Assembly: GCA_034670065.1 (NCBI GenBank) | Contig: JAXMOG010000002.1 | Coordinates: 620,001-684,000, forward strand | Length of the DNA stretch: 64,000 nucleotides | From: Mesobacterium_A sp034670065 | GTDB taxonomy: Bacteria; Pseudomonadota; Alphaproteobacteria; Rhodobacterales; Rhodobacteraceae | Direction of reading: 5' to 3' | Shown here: positions 1-7,377 of the stretch, piece by piece | Layout: the number at the start of each line of letters is the position of its first letter | How positions within the stretch are numbered: position 1 is the first letter of the stretch | The notes under the pieces: model-generated | What the model was told of the DNA's origin: nothing | What the model saw: only the letters and a program-made list of their open reading frames with translations | Databases searched by the model: none | Position numbers and translations under genes: made by a program

Positions 1-487
1 AGCGCACCAGCCTCAAGCAAGGCAAACCGACATGAGCGGTCATTCGTCGGACCTGCCTGTTGCGCCCTTCGGTGATGGAAAGCTTAATCCAACAATCCGG
101 TACCGTTTTGCGGAACCGAACCGGCGGGTCGCGTGGCCAAAGGTCTGGAGTGGGAAGCAATTCGGCTTTGGCCGGGCGGGTTGGGCCGTCTTTGAGTGTT
201 ACTCCGTTGCGTAGCGCGCGGAGCTGAGAGTCATTTGCTTCGCCTTCGACTTGAACGAAATATGTCTTCGGGCGTCGGAATTTGGGGTTGGAGATTTGGG
301 CCTGCAGGCGCCCATTGTCGGTTAGGATCAATAGGCCCTCGCTGTCCAGGTCCAATCTACCTGCCGGGTAAACACCTGGCACATCGATGTAGTCCGACAG
401 CGTTTGACGGGCGGTGCCTTGAGTGCCCTTGTCGGTGAATTGCGACAAGACATTCATGGGTTTGTTAAAGATGATTACCCGCGCCAT
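1..487 (-). CDS. rluE: 23S rRNA pseudouridine synthase, RluE type (C-terminus cut by window edge)
   Basis: This gene runs off the left edge, so only the first 162 residues are present. The protein starts MARVIIFNKPMNVLSQF and has no N-terminal S4 domain, as in RluE, which makes pseudouridine 2457 in 23S rRNA. The catalytic motif GRLDLDSEGLL lies at residues 43-53, with Asp46 as the expected nucleophile. The late family motif EGRNRQVRRM is close to the cut end, so probably only 20-30 residues are missing. The ATG directly follows the TAA of the upstream tadA gene with no spacer, which suggests coupled translation. The family is clear; the exact target uridine is inferred. Confidence 0.88.
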   Translation of the reverse strand, partial: MARVIIFNKPMNVLSQFTDKGTQGTARQTLSDYIDVPGVYPAGRLDLDSEGLLILTDNGRLQAQISNPKFRRPKTYFVQVEGEANDSQLRALRNGVTLKDGPTRPAKAELLPTPDLWPRDPPVRFRKTVPDCWIKLSITEGRNRQVRRMTAHVGLPCLRLVR

Positions 488-937
488 TTAGCGCCGCTCC
501 TTGAAAAACCGTTTCAAAAGCTCTGTGGCGGCCTGCTCTCCTAGACCGTCAAAGACTTGTGGGCTATGATGACATTGCGGATGTGAAAATACACGTGCCC
601 CATGGGAGACACCGCCGGATTTTGGGTCTGAAGCGCCAAAATAGAGACGCCGGATGCGGGCGAAAGACGTTGCTGCGGCGCACATTGGGCATGGCTCGAG
701 GGTGACGTAGAGATCATGATCGGGCAGGCGTTCTTGCCCAAGGTGCGTGCAAGCAGCACGGATCGCCAGTATTTCGGCATGGGCCGTCGGATCATTCAAT
801 TCACGTGTGCGGTTGCCGGCCTGCGCAATGATCTGCCCTGTGGACGATACGACGACCGCTCCAACGGGAACTTCCCCGCGCTGGGCGGCCGCCTTGGCCT
901 CACTGAGGGCAATATCCATGAAACTGCGAAATGTCAT
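488..937 (-). CDS. tadA: tRNA-specific adenosine deaminase TadA
   Basis: A 149-residue protein of the cytidine/deoxycytidylate deaminase fold. It converts adenosine 34 to inosine in the anticodon of tRNA-Arg(ACG), an essential step in decoding. The zinc site is visible as HAE at residues 53-55, giving the histidine ligand and the catalytic glutamate, and PCPMC at 82-86, giving the two cysteine ligands. The length matches the usual 150-170. It is the first gene of a leftward pair with rluE, and rluB is divergent, so three RNA-modification genes sit together. It should not be confused with the pilus ATPase also called TadA, which is at 60829-62289. Confidence 0.95.
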   Translation of the reverse strand: MTFRSFMDIALSEAKAAAQRGEVPVGAVVVSSTGQIIAQAGNRTRELNDPTAHAEILAIRAACTHLGQERLPDHDLYVTLEPCPMCAAATSFARIRRLYFGASDPKSGGVSHGARVFSHPQCHHSPQVFDGLGEQAATELLKRFFKERR

Positions 938-1028
938 GGGGGTTCATACCTTGGTGAGGCTGGGCCTGAAAGCACAGAGGTTGCGAATTTGGTTCCCTTG
1001 TGCGGGCGGTTCCGGTATGGCCCTGCGC

Positions 1029-1811
1029 ATGAGCAAACCCACCCCTCCAGGCGATCGGATCGCAAAAGTTTTGGCACGCGCCGGCATTGCCAGCCGACGT
1101 GAAGCAGAACGGATGATTGAAGCCGGGCGCGTTGCCGTCAACGGCAAGTTGATTGACCGTGCCGCACTGAACGTGACCGAAAGCGACAAAATTGTTGTGG
1201 ATGGCAAGCTGGTGGGCGCGCCGGAAGCGCCCAGGCTTTGGTTGTACCACAAGCCGACCGGTCTGGTGACCACCACGAAAGACGAGCAGGGCCGCCCGAC
1301 AATCTATGATGACCTGCCCGAAGAACTGCCGCGGGTCATGACCGTGGGCCGCCTTGATCTTAATTCCGAAGGCTTGCTTCTGATGACCAATGACGGAGGG
1401 CTGAAGCGACAGATGGAGCTGCCCAGCACGGGTTGGTTGCGTCGGTATCGCGTGCGGGTCAATGGGCGTCCAACGGATGAAGTTTTGGCGCCATTGCGCG
1501 AGGGTTTGGTGGTTGATCGGCAGAAATTCTTGCCGATGATTGTTGCTCTGGATCGCCAGCAAGGCGCCAATGCTTGGTTGACGGTTGGCATTCGCGAAGG
1601 CAAAAACCGTGAAATTCGGCGTGCCATGGCAGATGTTGGTCTGTCGGTGAACCGGCTGATCCGAATCAGCTATGGGCCGTTTCAATTGGGCAACCTGAAA
1701 CCCGGTGAGGTGGAAGAAGTCCGTTCCCGTGTCATGCGTGACCAATTGGGATTGGATGGGTCCAAGGCAGATCGTCCGAAACCGCAGCGACGCCGCAGAA
1801 CCAAGCCATAG
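1029..1811 (+). CDS. rluB: 23S rRNA pseudouridine synthase, RluB type
   Basis: A 260-residue RsuA/RluB-family pseudouridine synthase. An S4 RNA-binding domain covers about residues 9-60 (DRIAKVLARAGIASRREAER). The catalytic domain carries VGRLDLNSEGLLLMTNDG with Asp110 as nucleophile, and the later family motif EGKNREIRR. RluB modifies uridine 2605 of 23S rRNA in E. coli; that target is inferred here. The reading frame is open upstream into the tadA region, but homologous proteins start just before the S4 domain. ATG 1029 (MSKPTPPGDR) is preferred over ATG 1017, although neither has a convincing ribosome-binding site. The C-terminal tail is basic and proline-rich. Confidence 0.9.
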   Translation: MSKPTPPGDRIAKVLARAGIASRREAERMIEAGRVAVNGKLIDRAALNVTESDKIVVDGKLVGAPEAPRLWLYHKPTGLVTTTKDEQGRPTIYDDLPEELPRVMTVGRLDLNSEGLLLMTNDGGLKRQMELPSTGWLRRYRVRVNGRPTDEVLAPLREGLVVDRQKFLPMIVALDRQQGANAWLTVGIREGKNREIRRAMADVGLSVNRLIRISYGPFQLGNLKPGEVEEVRSRVMRDQLGLDGSKADRPKPQRRRRTKP

Positions 1812-1906
1812 AATCTGGCTTGGCATGGTTGGTTGTGATTAACCATTCTCCAAAATTCCCGCCTGTCGCCTAGTTTTCGCCGGGTTTTCGGCAGAAGCCA
1901 GATGAC

Positions 1907-2104
1907 ATGCTTATGTCAATACTCGCGATATTCATTCTCTTCGGGTCCACCTTATTGATCCTCAGCAATCTTCGGATGGTGCTGCGGGATATCTATGATG
2001 TTGTTGTGGCCTCGGTTGTAGGTGCGCGTTTCTCTGATCATTTGGCGGCAAATGTTGCGTTGATCGCGCTTTGGCTCTTGTTGTTCTTTTTGAGCTTTGG
2101 GTGA
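1907..2104 (+). CDS. Small membrane protein of unknown function (65 aa)
   Basis: I do not recognise this family. The 65 residues form two hydrophobic segments (about residues 3-20 and 45-63), separated by a short polar stretch with LRMVLRDIYD. That fits a two-span inner-membrane protein. The stop at 2102-2104 lies 4 bases before the ATG of the next gene at 2109, so the two are almost certainly translated from one message. It heads the XpaC/TelA cluster. A second in-frame ATG at 1913 is an equally plausible start. Confidence 0.6.
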   Translation: MLMSILAIFILFGSTLLILSNLRMVLRDIYDVVVASVVGARFSDHLAANVALIALWLLLFFLSFG

Positions 2105-2108
2105 TGCT

Positions 2109-2912
2109 ATGACAGATAACCCCAACACGGACCGATCACAGCCTCAACCGCGCAGCCCTCAGGCTGTGAACTATCTCTTTGTTGCTTTGTGTCCGCTGAT
2201 CTTTTGGATGTTGCGTGGTGATATGGGCAGTCTGGTTGCCGGAATTATCCTGTTGGGCATCTACGGCTATGCGGCGCATTTGATCGTCGCCGCACTGGAA
2301 GATGAAGAAGTCGGTATCGTGTTGACCGGCCGAATTCCGCGCAAACTGGTTGGGTCGGCCATGATTGGTCTGGCTTCGTTTTTGTTGGCGCTGATTCAGA
2401 TGGGAACATTCACGATGGCCTTGGCTATGGGTGCTTTGGCGCTTGGTCTAAGTGTTGTCGCCTTCGGCATAGATGCGCGCGTGACGATGAAGACGCCGGT
2501 ACGCAAAGGGTCCCCGAAAGAAGTGCGCAAACTGATTGGGGCAGCCGAAAGAGTGCTTGCAGCCATTCCAGAACGGCTAGCGGAAATTGACGATGAAGCG
2601 TCATTTCTGCAAGCGCAGGCCTTTCGGCACACAATGCTGGACATGATGGCCAAATACCCGGATGCCCTGGAAGACACCACGGCAGAGCTGCATCACGTTT
2701 TGAATGAAGCAGCCGAGGCGACAGATCTTTTTGTCGAAGATTTCGGCGAAGACCCTGATCCACGGTTCCGCCGTCGGTACATGCAGCTTCTAAGAGAACT
2801 GGCAGAAGCACTGGAAGGCTGTTTGATCGAGCTGTCCCAGCCGGATGAGCTGCCGGAATATGCCGAGGAAGACGCTATTTTCAGCGGCTATGATCAGCGG
2901 CACGTCGCCTGA
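2109..2912 (+). CDS. XpaC-like membrane protein (5-bromo-4-chloroindolyl phosphate hydrolysis family), copy A
   Basis: A 267-residue protein. A short proline-rich cytoplasmic start is followed by four predicted hydrophobic segments (about residues 19-120), and then a charged, helical C-terminal domain of about 140 residues. It shares the layout and the AFGxD junction (VAFGIDARV) with the protein at 3087-3971, so the two look like paralogues. The family name comes from an old B. subtilis phenotype (XpaC) and does not establish an enzyme activity. XpaC-like proteins commonly neighbour TelA, as here. The frame is open to a TTG at 2097, but ATG 2109 follows the upstream stop closely and is the better start. 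Confidence 0.65.
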   Translation: MTDNPNTDRSQPQPRSPQAVNYLFVALCPLIFWMLRGDMGSLVAGIILLGIYGYAAHLIVAALEDEEVGIVLTGRIPRKLVGSAMIGLASFLLALIQMGTFTMALAMGALALGLSVVAFGIDARVTMKTPVRKGSPKEVRKLIGAAERVLAAIPERLAEIDDEASFLQAQAFRHTMLDMMAKYPDALEDTTAELHHVLNEAAEATDLFVEDFGEDPDPRFRRRYMQLLRELAEALEGCLIELSQPDELPEYAEEDAIFSGYDQRHVA

Positions 2913-2995
2913 TAAAACTCTTTTTTCCTTCCCCCTAGTAAGGGTTGCAGGTTTCTCCTACGTTTCAGATGAAATGTCCGAGCGTGAGAGGGGCC

Positions 2996-3085
2996 ATGTC
3001 CGGGACCGGTTTGCAAAAAACAGCCTATGTGCTGCTAATCATACTACTGTTTGGGGTGACCAGCGGCTGGCTCGGGGGGCTATAA
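2996..3085 (+). CDS. Candidate 29-residue single-span membrane peptide
   Basis: A short frame between the two xpaC-like genes. It starts with ATG after a purine-rich AGAGGGG and ends with TAA one base before the ATG of the next gene at 3087. The peptide is hydrophobic after a short polar start, with TAYVLLIILLFGVTSGW forming a possible single transmembrane helix. Ribosome-binding site, spacing and hydrophobic composition support translation, but it is too short for certainty. It could alternatively act as a leader that couples translation of the downstream gene. Confidence 0.4.
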   Translation: MSGTGLQKTAYVLLIILLFGVTSGWLGGL

Positions 3086-3086
3086 T

Positions 3087-3971
3087 ATGGCTCAACGGTA
3101 CGGCGGAAAGCATAGCCCCGATGGTAATCTTTCAGAAACTGTAGGCGAACGTCCTGCCTATCAAGGCGCGCGCGTCGATGCTGCAGGTGCGCGTTCAAAC
3201 ATCTTGTTCGCGCCAGCCATCGTGTTGGCTGCAACATCCATCAACGATGGGGCGGTTGGCTTGGCCGTTGGCTTGGCCGGCGCTGGCCTGTTGGTTGCTG
3301 GTGCATGGCTGTTGCGCGAAGGCTTGAGGGCTGAAGCAGCGTATAAAGATCGCCGTGTTGCCCGGCGTCCGGGTTTTCCGCGAAAGCTGGCATCGTCTAT
3401 CCTGACGGGGCTTGGTATTGCGGTTGCCGCTTGGAAAAATGATCCGGGTCTCATTGCGCCAATCCTTTTTGGCGGGGCGGCGACGGCGTTGCATTTGGCC
3501 GCATTCGGGTTCGATCCGATGAAGGACAAGGGCATGGAGGGGATTGATACCTTCCAGCAAGACCGCGTTGCACGTGTTGTGGATGAGGCAGAACGCCATC
3601 TGACGGCGATGAAGGACGCAGCGCTTCGTGCCGGTGACCGGCAGGTTGAAGGGCGTGTTGAACGGTTCCAGGTTCAAGTCCGGGAATTGATCCGTACAGT
3701 CGAAGAAGATCCGCGCGACCTGACTGCTGCGCGCAAGTTTTTGGGTGTCTATTTGATGGGCGCGCGCGACGCGACCGTCAAATTCGCCGATATCTATAGC
3801 CGAACGCGCGATGCAGGCGCGCGCAGTGACTACATGATGCTGTTGACCGATCTAGAAGAAAGTTTCGGGCAGAAGACCAAGAAACTACTGTTGGACAACA
3901 ACAGCGATCTGACCGTTGAAATCGAAGTGCTGCGTGATCGTCTGCAGCGCGAAGGTGTGCGGCTCGATTGA
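3087..3971 (+). CDS. XpaC-like membrane protein (5-bromo-4-chloroindolyl phosphate hydrolysis family), copy B
   Basis: A 294-residue protein. A polar start of about 37 residues precedes hydrophobic segments at about residues 38-75 and 105-140. The rest is a charged helical domain rich in Arg, Glu and Asp (RVARVVDEAERHLTAMKDAA). The AFGFD junction after the last membrane segment matches copy A at 2109-2912. It is followed by telA after 26 bases, the usual XpaC-TelA pairing. The molecular role is unknown; proposals in the literature tie the family to envelope or toxic-anion stress. No phosphatase motif is visible to me. Confidence 0.75.
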   Translation: MAQRYGGKHSPDGNLSETVGERPAYQGARVDAAGARSNILFAPAIVLAATSINDGAVGLAVGLAGAGLLVAGAWLLREGLRAEAAYKDRRVARRPGFPRKLASSILTGLGIAVAAWKNDPGLIAPILFGGAATALHLAAFGFDPMKDKGMEGIDTFQQDRVARVVDEAERHLTAMKDAALRAGDRQVEGRVERFQVQVRELIRTVEEDPRDLTAARKFLGVYLMGARDATVKFADIYSRTRDAGARSDYMMLLTDLEESFGQKTKKLLLDNNSDLTVEIEVLRDRLQREGVRLD

Positions 3972-3997
3972 GCCAGGAAAAGTATAAGGAAGTTCAC

Positions 3998-5197
3998 ATG
4001 TCCCAGAATGTTCGTAGCAAAGCCGAAGATACTTTGGCACTGGTCGAAGAGGTGAACGCTGTCATCCTGCCAGAACCAAAGGCGGTTGATGCAGTGATCG
4101 CGCTGACTGAAGCCGATGCGCCCGTCGCCGAAGAGATTCGTTCTCGTATGGATGAGATCGACATGGAGGATACCAACTCCATCGTTTCATTCGGCTCGGC
4201 GGCCCAATCAGAATTGCAGGAAATCAGTCAAGCGATGCTGGCAGATGTGCGCAACAAGGATGTTGGCCCTGCGGGTGATAGCCTGCGTGGTATCGTGACA
4301 ACCATTCGCGGTTTTGCTGTGTCCGAATTGGATGTGCGCCGCAAACGGACATGGTGGGAAAAGCTGTTGGGCCGGGCCGCACCTTTTGCCAAGTTCACAG
4401 CGCGTTTCGAAAAGGTTCAGGGCCAGATCGACATGGTCACCGAAGATTTGTTGACGCACGAACACAAGCTGCTGAAGGACATCAAGTCGCTGGACCTGCT
4501 GTATGACAAGACGCTGCAGTTTTACGACGAACTGGCACTGTATATCTCTGCCGGTGAAGAAAAGCTGAGCGTTCTGGACGCCACGGATATTCCGGCCAAA
4601 GAAGCTGCGGTTCAGGCCGCACCCGAAGGCGAACAGGTGATGAAAGCGCAGGAATTGCGCGATCTGCGCGCTGCGCGTGATGATCTGGAACGCCGGGTTC
4701 ACGACCTGAAACTGACACGCCAGGTCACCATGCAGTCGTTGCCGTCCATCCGGTTGGTGCAGGAAAACGACAAATCCCTGGTGACAAAGATCAACTCTAC
4801 TTTGGTCAACACCGTGCCATTGTGGGAAACGCAGTTGGCACAGGCGGTGACCATCCAGCGTTCTGCAGAGGCGGCCAAGGCCGTGCGCGAAGCCAACGAC
4901 CTGACGAACGAATTGCTGACAGCTAATGCCAAGAACCTGCGTGACAGCAACAAGATCATTCGCACCGAAATGGAGCGTGGTGTCTTTGACATCGAGGCGG
5001 TCAAACAGGCCAACGCTGATCTGATCGGAACCATCGAAGAAAGCCTGCAAATCGCAGATGAGGGCAAGCGTCGCCGTGCAGAAGCGGAAACCGAGCTCAA
5101 GAAGATGGAAGCCGAATTGCGCGATACTCTGGCTGCGGCCTCGGCGCGCCGTGATGGTGTTGGCGACAACGCGGCTACGGCCGTTCCTGCCGGGTAA
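3998..5197 (+). CDS. telA: TelA family protein (toxic anion resistance)
   Basis: A 399-residue, almost entirely helical, highly charged protein without a membrane segment, typical of TelA. Family-type stretches are visible, such as RKRTWWEKLLGR near the first third and SIRLVQENDKSLVTKINS in the second half. Several stretches look like coiled coils, the last before a short C-terminal tail. TelA was named from a tellurite-resistance locus, but its biochemical function is not known. The frame is open from 3968, which overlaps the xpaC copy B stop; ATG 3998 has a purine-rich AAGGAAG upstream and is preferred. The next gene begins 3 bases after its stop, so they form one operon. Confidence 0.85.
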   Translation: MSQNVRSKAEDTLALVEEVNAVILPEPKAVDAVIALTEADAPVAEEIRSRMDEIDMEDTNSIVSFGSAAQSELQEISQAMLADVRNKDVGPAGDSLRGIVTTIRGFAVSELDVRRKRTWWEKLLGRAAPFAKFTARFEKVQGQIDMVTEDLLTHEHKLLKDIKSLDLLYDKTLQFYDELALYISAGEEKLSVLDATDIPAKEAAVQAAPEGEQVMKAQELRDLRAARDDLERRVHDLKLTRQVTMQSLPSIRLVQENDKSLVTKINSTLVNTVPLWETQLAQAVTIQRSAEAAKAVREANDLTNELLTANAKNLRDSNKIIRTEMERGVFDIEAVKQANADLIGTIEESLQIADEGKRRRAEAETELKKMEAELRDTLAAASARRDGVGDNAATAVPAG

Positions 5198-5200
5198 ACG

Positions 5201-6169
5201 ATGGCTCGGGCGATTGGCGGTTTTGCGGCAGGTCTACTGGCGCTTTGTGCTCTGGGGGCTTGTACAGACTGGCCCCCAGTCGGCACGCGCCCTGTTGCGC
5301 AATCGCCCGGTTCCATTCCCGCGGACATCCAGCCCGACCTGGCAACACCGGGCGCGCCATCTGATGCCAGCCTTAGCTTGGCACGGTATTATGCGCGCGT
5401 TCAGGCAGACCTTTTGGCACAGGGATTGCTGCGCCAAGACGGCGGTGGCCCGGATACACCATTTGGCGCAAGGGAATTGACGCGCAATTTTCAGCGGATC
5501 GCATTGACGGATGAATACCATCGCGGCGCTGGTCTGACCGTGGCGCCCGCCGTTCCCGGCCCGGTACGAAAATGGGTGCGCCCCGTGCGCGTGCAGGCCG
5601 AATTTGGTGCCAGCGTTACAGCCGAGGTTCAGCAAAAGGCCACCGATACGCTGAACAGCTATGTTGCGCGGCTGTCGCGAGTCACAGGGCACTCTATCAG
5701 GACCACGCGCGACAACGCCAATTTCCACGTCCTGTTCATGGGGGTGGATGACCGAAGCGAATTGGTCAGCCGCGTTCTGCAGCTGGCGCCCAATGTGGAT
5801 GCCGGGTCGCTGTCTGTGATCCGGGATATGCCACGGTCGATCCATTGTTTGGTTGTGGCCTTTGCGGATTCGCCCAATAGCCACGCCTATACCACCGCGA
5901 TCGCTGTCATCCGGGCCGAACACCCCGATCTGATGCGAACCACCTGCATTCACGAGGAAGTGGCGCAAGGGTTGGGCCTGGCCAATGACAGCCCCTATGC
6001 ACGCCCGTCGATTTTCAACGATGATGATGAATTTGCGTTGTTGACGACACATGACGAATTACTGCTGCGCATTTTGTATAGCCCGCGTCTGACAGCGGGT
6101 ATGACTGCGCAAACCGCCGAACCAATTATTGCAGACCTGGCCGCCCGCCTTTCTGGTGGGCCGAGCTGA
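5201..6169 (+). CDS. DUF2927 lipoprotein, possible metalloprotease
   Basis: A 322-residue predicted lipoprotein. Residues 1-20 form a signal peptide ending in the lipobox ALGAC, with Cys21 the lipidation site. The C-terminal half matches my recollection of DUF2927: CIHEEVAQGLGLANDS, then SIFNDDDEFALLTTHD, then YSPRLTAGM. The HEExxQGLGL stretch resembles a zinc-metalloprotease helix in which the second histidine is replaced by Gln, so activity is uncertain. It starts 3 bases after telA, which places a cell-surface or periplasmic lipoprotein in the same transcript as cytoplasmic TelA and the XpaC membrane proteins. Confidence 0.75.
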   Translation: MARAIGGFAAGLLALCALGACTDWPPVGTRPVAQSPGSIPADIQPDLATPGAPSDASLSLARYYARVQADLLAQGLLRQDGGGPDTPFGARELTRNFQRIALTDEYHRGAGLTVAPAVPGPVRKWVRPVRVQAEFGASVTAEVQQKATDTLNSYVARLSRVTGHSIRTTRDNANFHVLFMGVDDRSELVSRVLQLAPNVDAGSLSVIRDMPRSIHCLVVAFADSPNSHAYTTAIAVIRAEHPDLMRTTCIHEEVAQGLGLANDSPYARPSIFNDDDEFALLTTHDELLLRILYSPRLTAGMTAQTAEPIIADLAARLSGGPS

Positions 6170-6192
6170 TTAACCAAGGGGGAGCCTGAAAC

Positions 6193-7296
6193 ATGGGCAT
6201 TCTTGATTTTCTAAGCGGACAGTTCATTGACGTGATCGACTGGGTCGATGACACCCGCGACACCATGGTCTGGCGCTTTGAGCGCGAAGGGCATGAGATA
6301 AAGTATGGCGCCAAGCTGACAGTGCGCGAAGGACAGGCGGCTGTTTTTGTGCACGAAGGCCAATTGGCAGATGTGTTTACACCGGGTCTCTACATGCTTG
6401 AGACCAACAACATGCCGATCCTGACCACGCTCAACCACTGGGATCACGGCTTTGAATCGCCTTTCAAATCCGAAATCTACTACGTAAACACCACCCGGTT
6501 TAACGATCTGAAATGGGGGACGAAGAACCCAATTATCTGTCGTGATCCAGAATTCGGTCCGGTGCGGTTGCGTGCATTCGGCGCCTATTCGGTTAAAGTG
6601 TCCAACCCCGCGAAGTTCTTGGTGGAAATTGTCGGAACTGACGGCGAATTCACCATGGATGAGATCAGCTATCAAATCCGCAACATCATCGTGCAGGAAT
6701 TTTCGCGCGTCATTGCGCGGTCCGGGATCCCTGTGCTGGACATGGCCGCCAACACCCGTGAGCTGGGGCAACTGGTTGGCCGAGAGATTGCGCCGAAACT
6801 GGCAGAATATGGATTGGCCGTGCCAGAGCTGTATATCGAAAACATCTCTTTGCCGCCCGCTGTCGAAGAGGTTTTGGACAAACGTACATCTATGGGTGTG
6901 GTCGGGAACCTGCGTGAATACATGCAGTTTCAGGCGGCTGAATCCCTGGGCCGGGATGGCGCCGGTGCTGCCGCTATTCAGACAGGTCTGGGCGCCGGGC
7001 TGGGTATTCAGCTGGGTCAGCAAGCCACCGCGCAAGCCGGTCCTTGGGGCGCACCCGCTGCAATTCAGGCCCCACCGCCGCCACCTGTTGAGCACGTTTG
7101 GCACATCGCAGTGAATGGTGAGACCACCGGCCCGTTTTCCAAGGCCGATATGGGCCGCAAGGCTGGATCGGGTGAGTTGTTGCGCACCACCTATGTCTGG
7201 ACCGCTGGTCAAGATGGCTGGATGCTGGCCGGAGATGTTGTGGAACTGGCTCAACTATTTACGGTTCTGCCTCCGCCCCCACCGACAGCTGGTTAA
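6193..7296 (+). CDS. SPFH-domain protein with C-terminal GYF-like domain (YdjI-like)
   Basis: A 367-residue protein. Residues about 25-240 form an SPFH/band-7 type domain of the YdjI class (VREGQAAVFVHEGQLADVF, then LRAFGAYSVKVSNP). A Gly/Ala/Gln-rich stretch at 255-285 and a proline run at 293-299 act as a linker. Residues 302-356 look like a GYF_2/DUF4339 domain (WHIAVNGETTGPFS, then YVWTAGQDGWMLAGDV), and the protein ends in a second proline run. In B. subtilis, YdjI works with the PspA-like protein YdjF and YdjG at the membrane. Here the next gene is a YdjG-like zinc-ribbon protein, which supports a comparable membrane scaffold. AGGGGGAGC precedes the ATG. Confidence 0.8.
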   Translation: MGILDFLSGQFIDVIDWVDDTRDTMVWRFEREGHEIKYGAKLTVREGQAAVFVHEGQLADVFTPGLYMLETNNMPILTTLNHWDHGFESPFKSEIYYVNTTRFNDLKWGTKNPIICRDPEFGPVRLRAFGAYSVKVSNPAKFLVEIVGTDGEFTMDEISYQIRNIIVQEFSRVIARSGIPVLDMAANTRELGQLVGREIAPKLAEYGLAVPELYIENISLPPAVEEVLDKRTSMGVVGNLREYMQFQAAESLGRDGAGAAAIQTGLGAGLGIQLGQQATAQAGPWGAPAAIQAPPPPPVEHVWHIAVNGETTGPFSKADMGRKAGSGELLRTTYVWTAGQDGWMLAGDVVELAQLFTVLPPPPPTAG

Positions 7297-7377
7297 GTCC
7301 CGAAGAAAATGGCGTTGGTGCTTGTTTGCACCACGCCAGCGTGCTTTTGCTTAACCCGCGCAAACGCGGAGCTTGCC

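Noticed and set aside
900..1826. 308-residue minus-strand frame over rluB
   Set aside because: It lies antisense to a clear pseudouridine synthase, has a His/Gln/Pro-rich composition typical of shadow frames and no recognisable motif.
2109..3971. Phosphatase function for the XpaC-like proteins
   Set aside because: The family name reflects a substrate-colour phenotype; no phosphatase motif can be seen.
4208..5050. 280-residue minus-strand frame over telA
   Set aside because: It is antisense to TelA, Gln-rich and has no ribosome-binding site or family motif.
6211..7254. 347-residue minus-strand frame over the SPFH gene
   Set aside because: Long antisense frames arise in GC-rich coding DNA; the plus-strand SPFH and GYF motifs are convincing.
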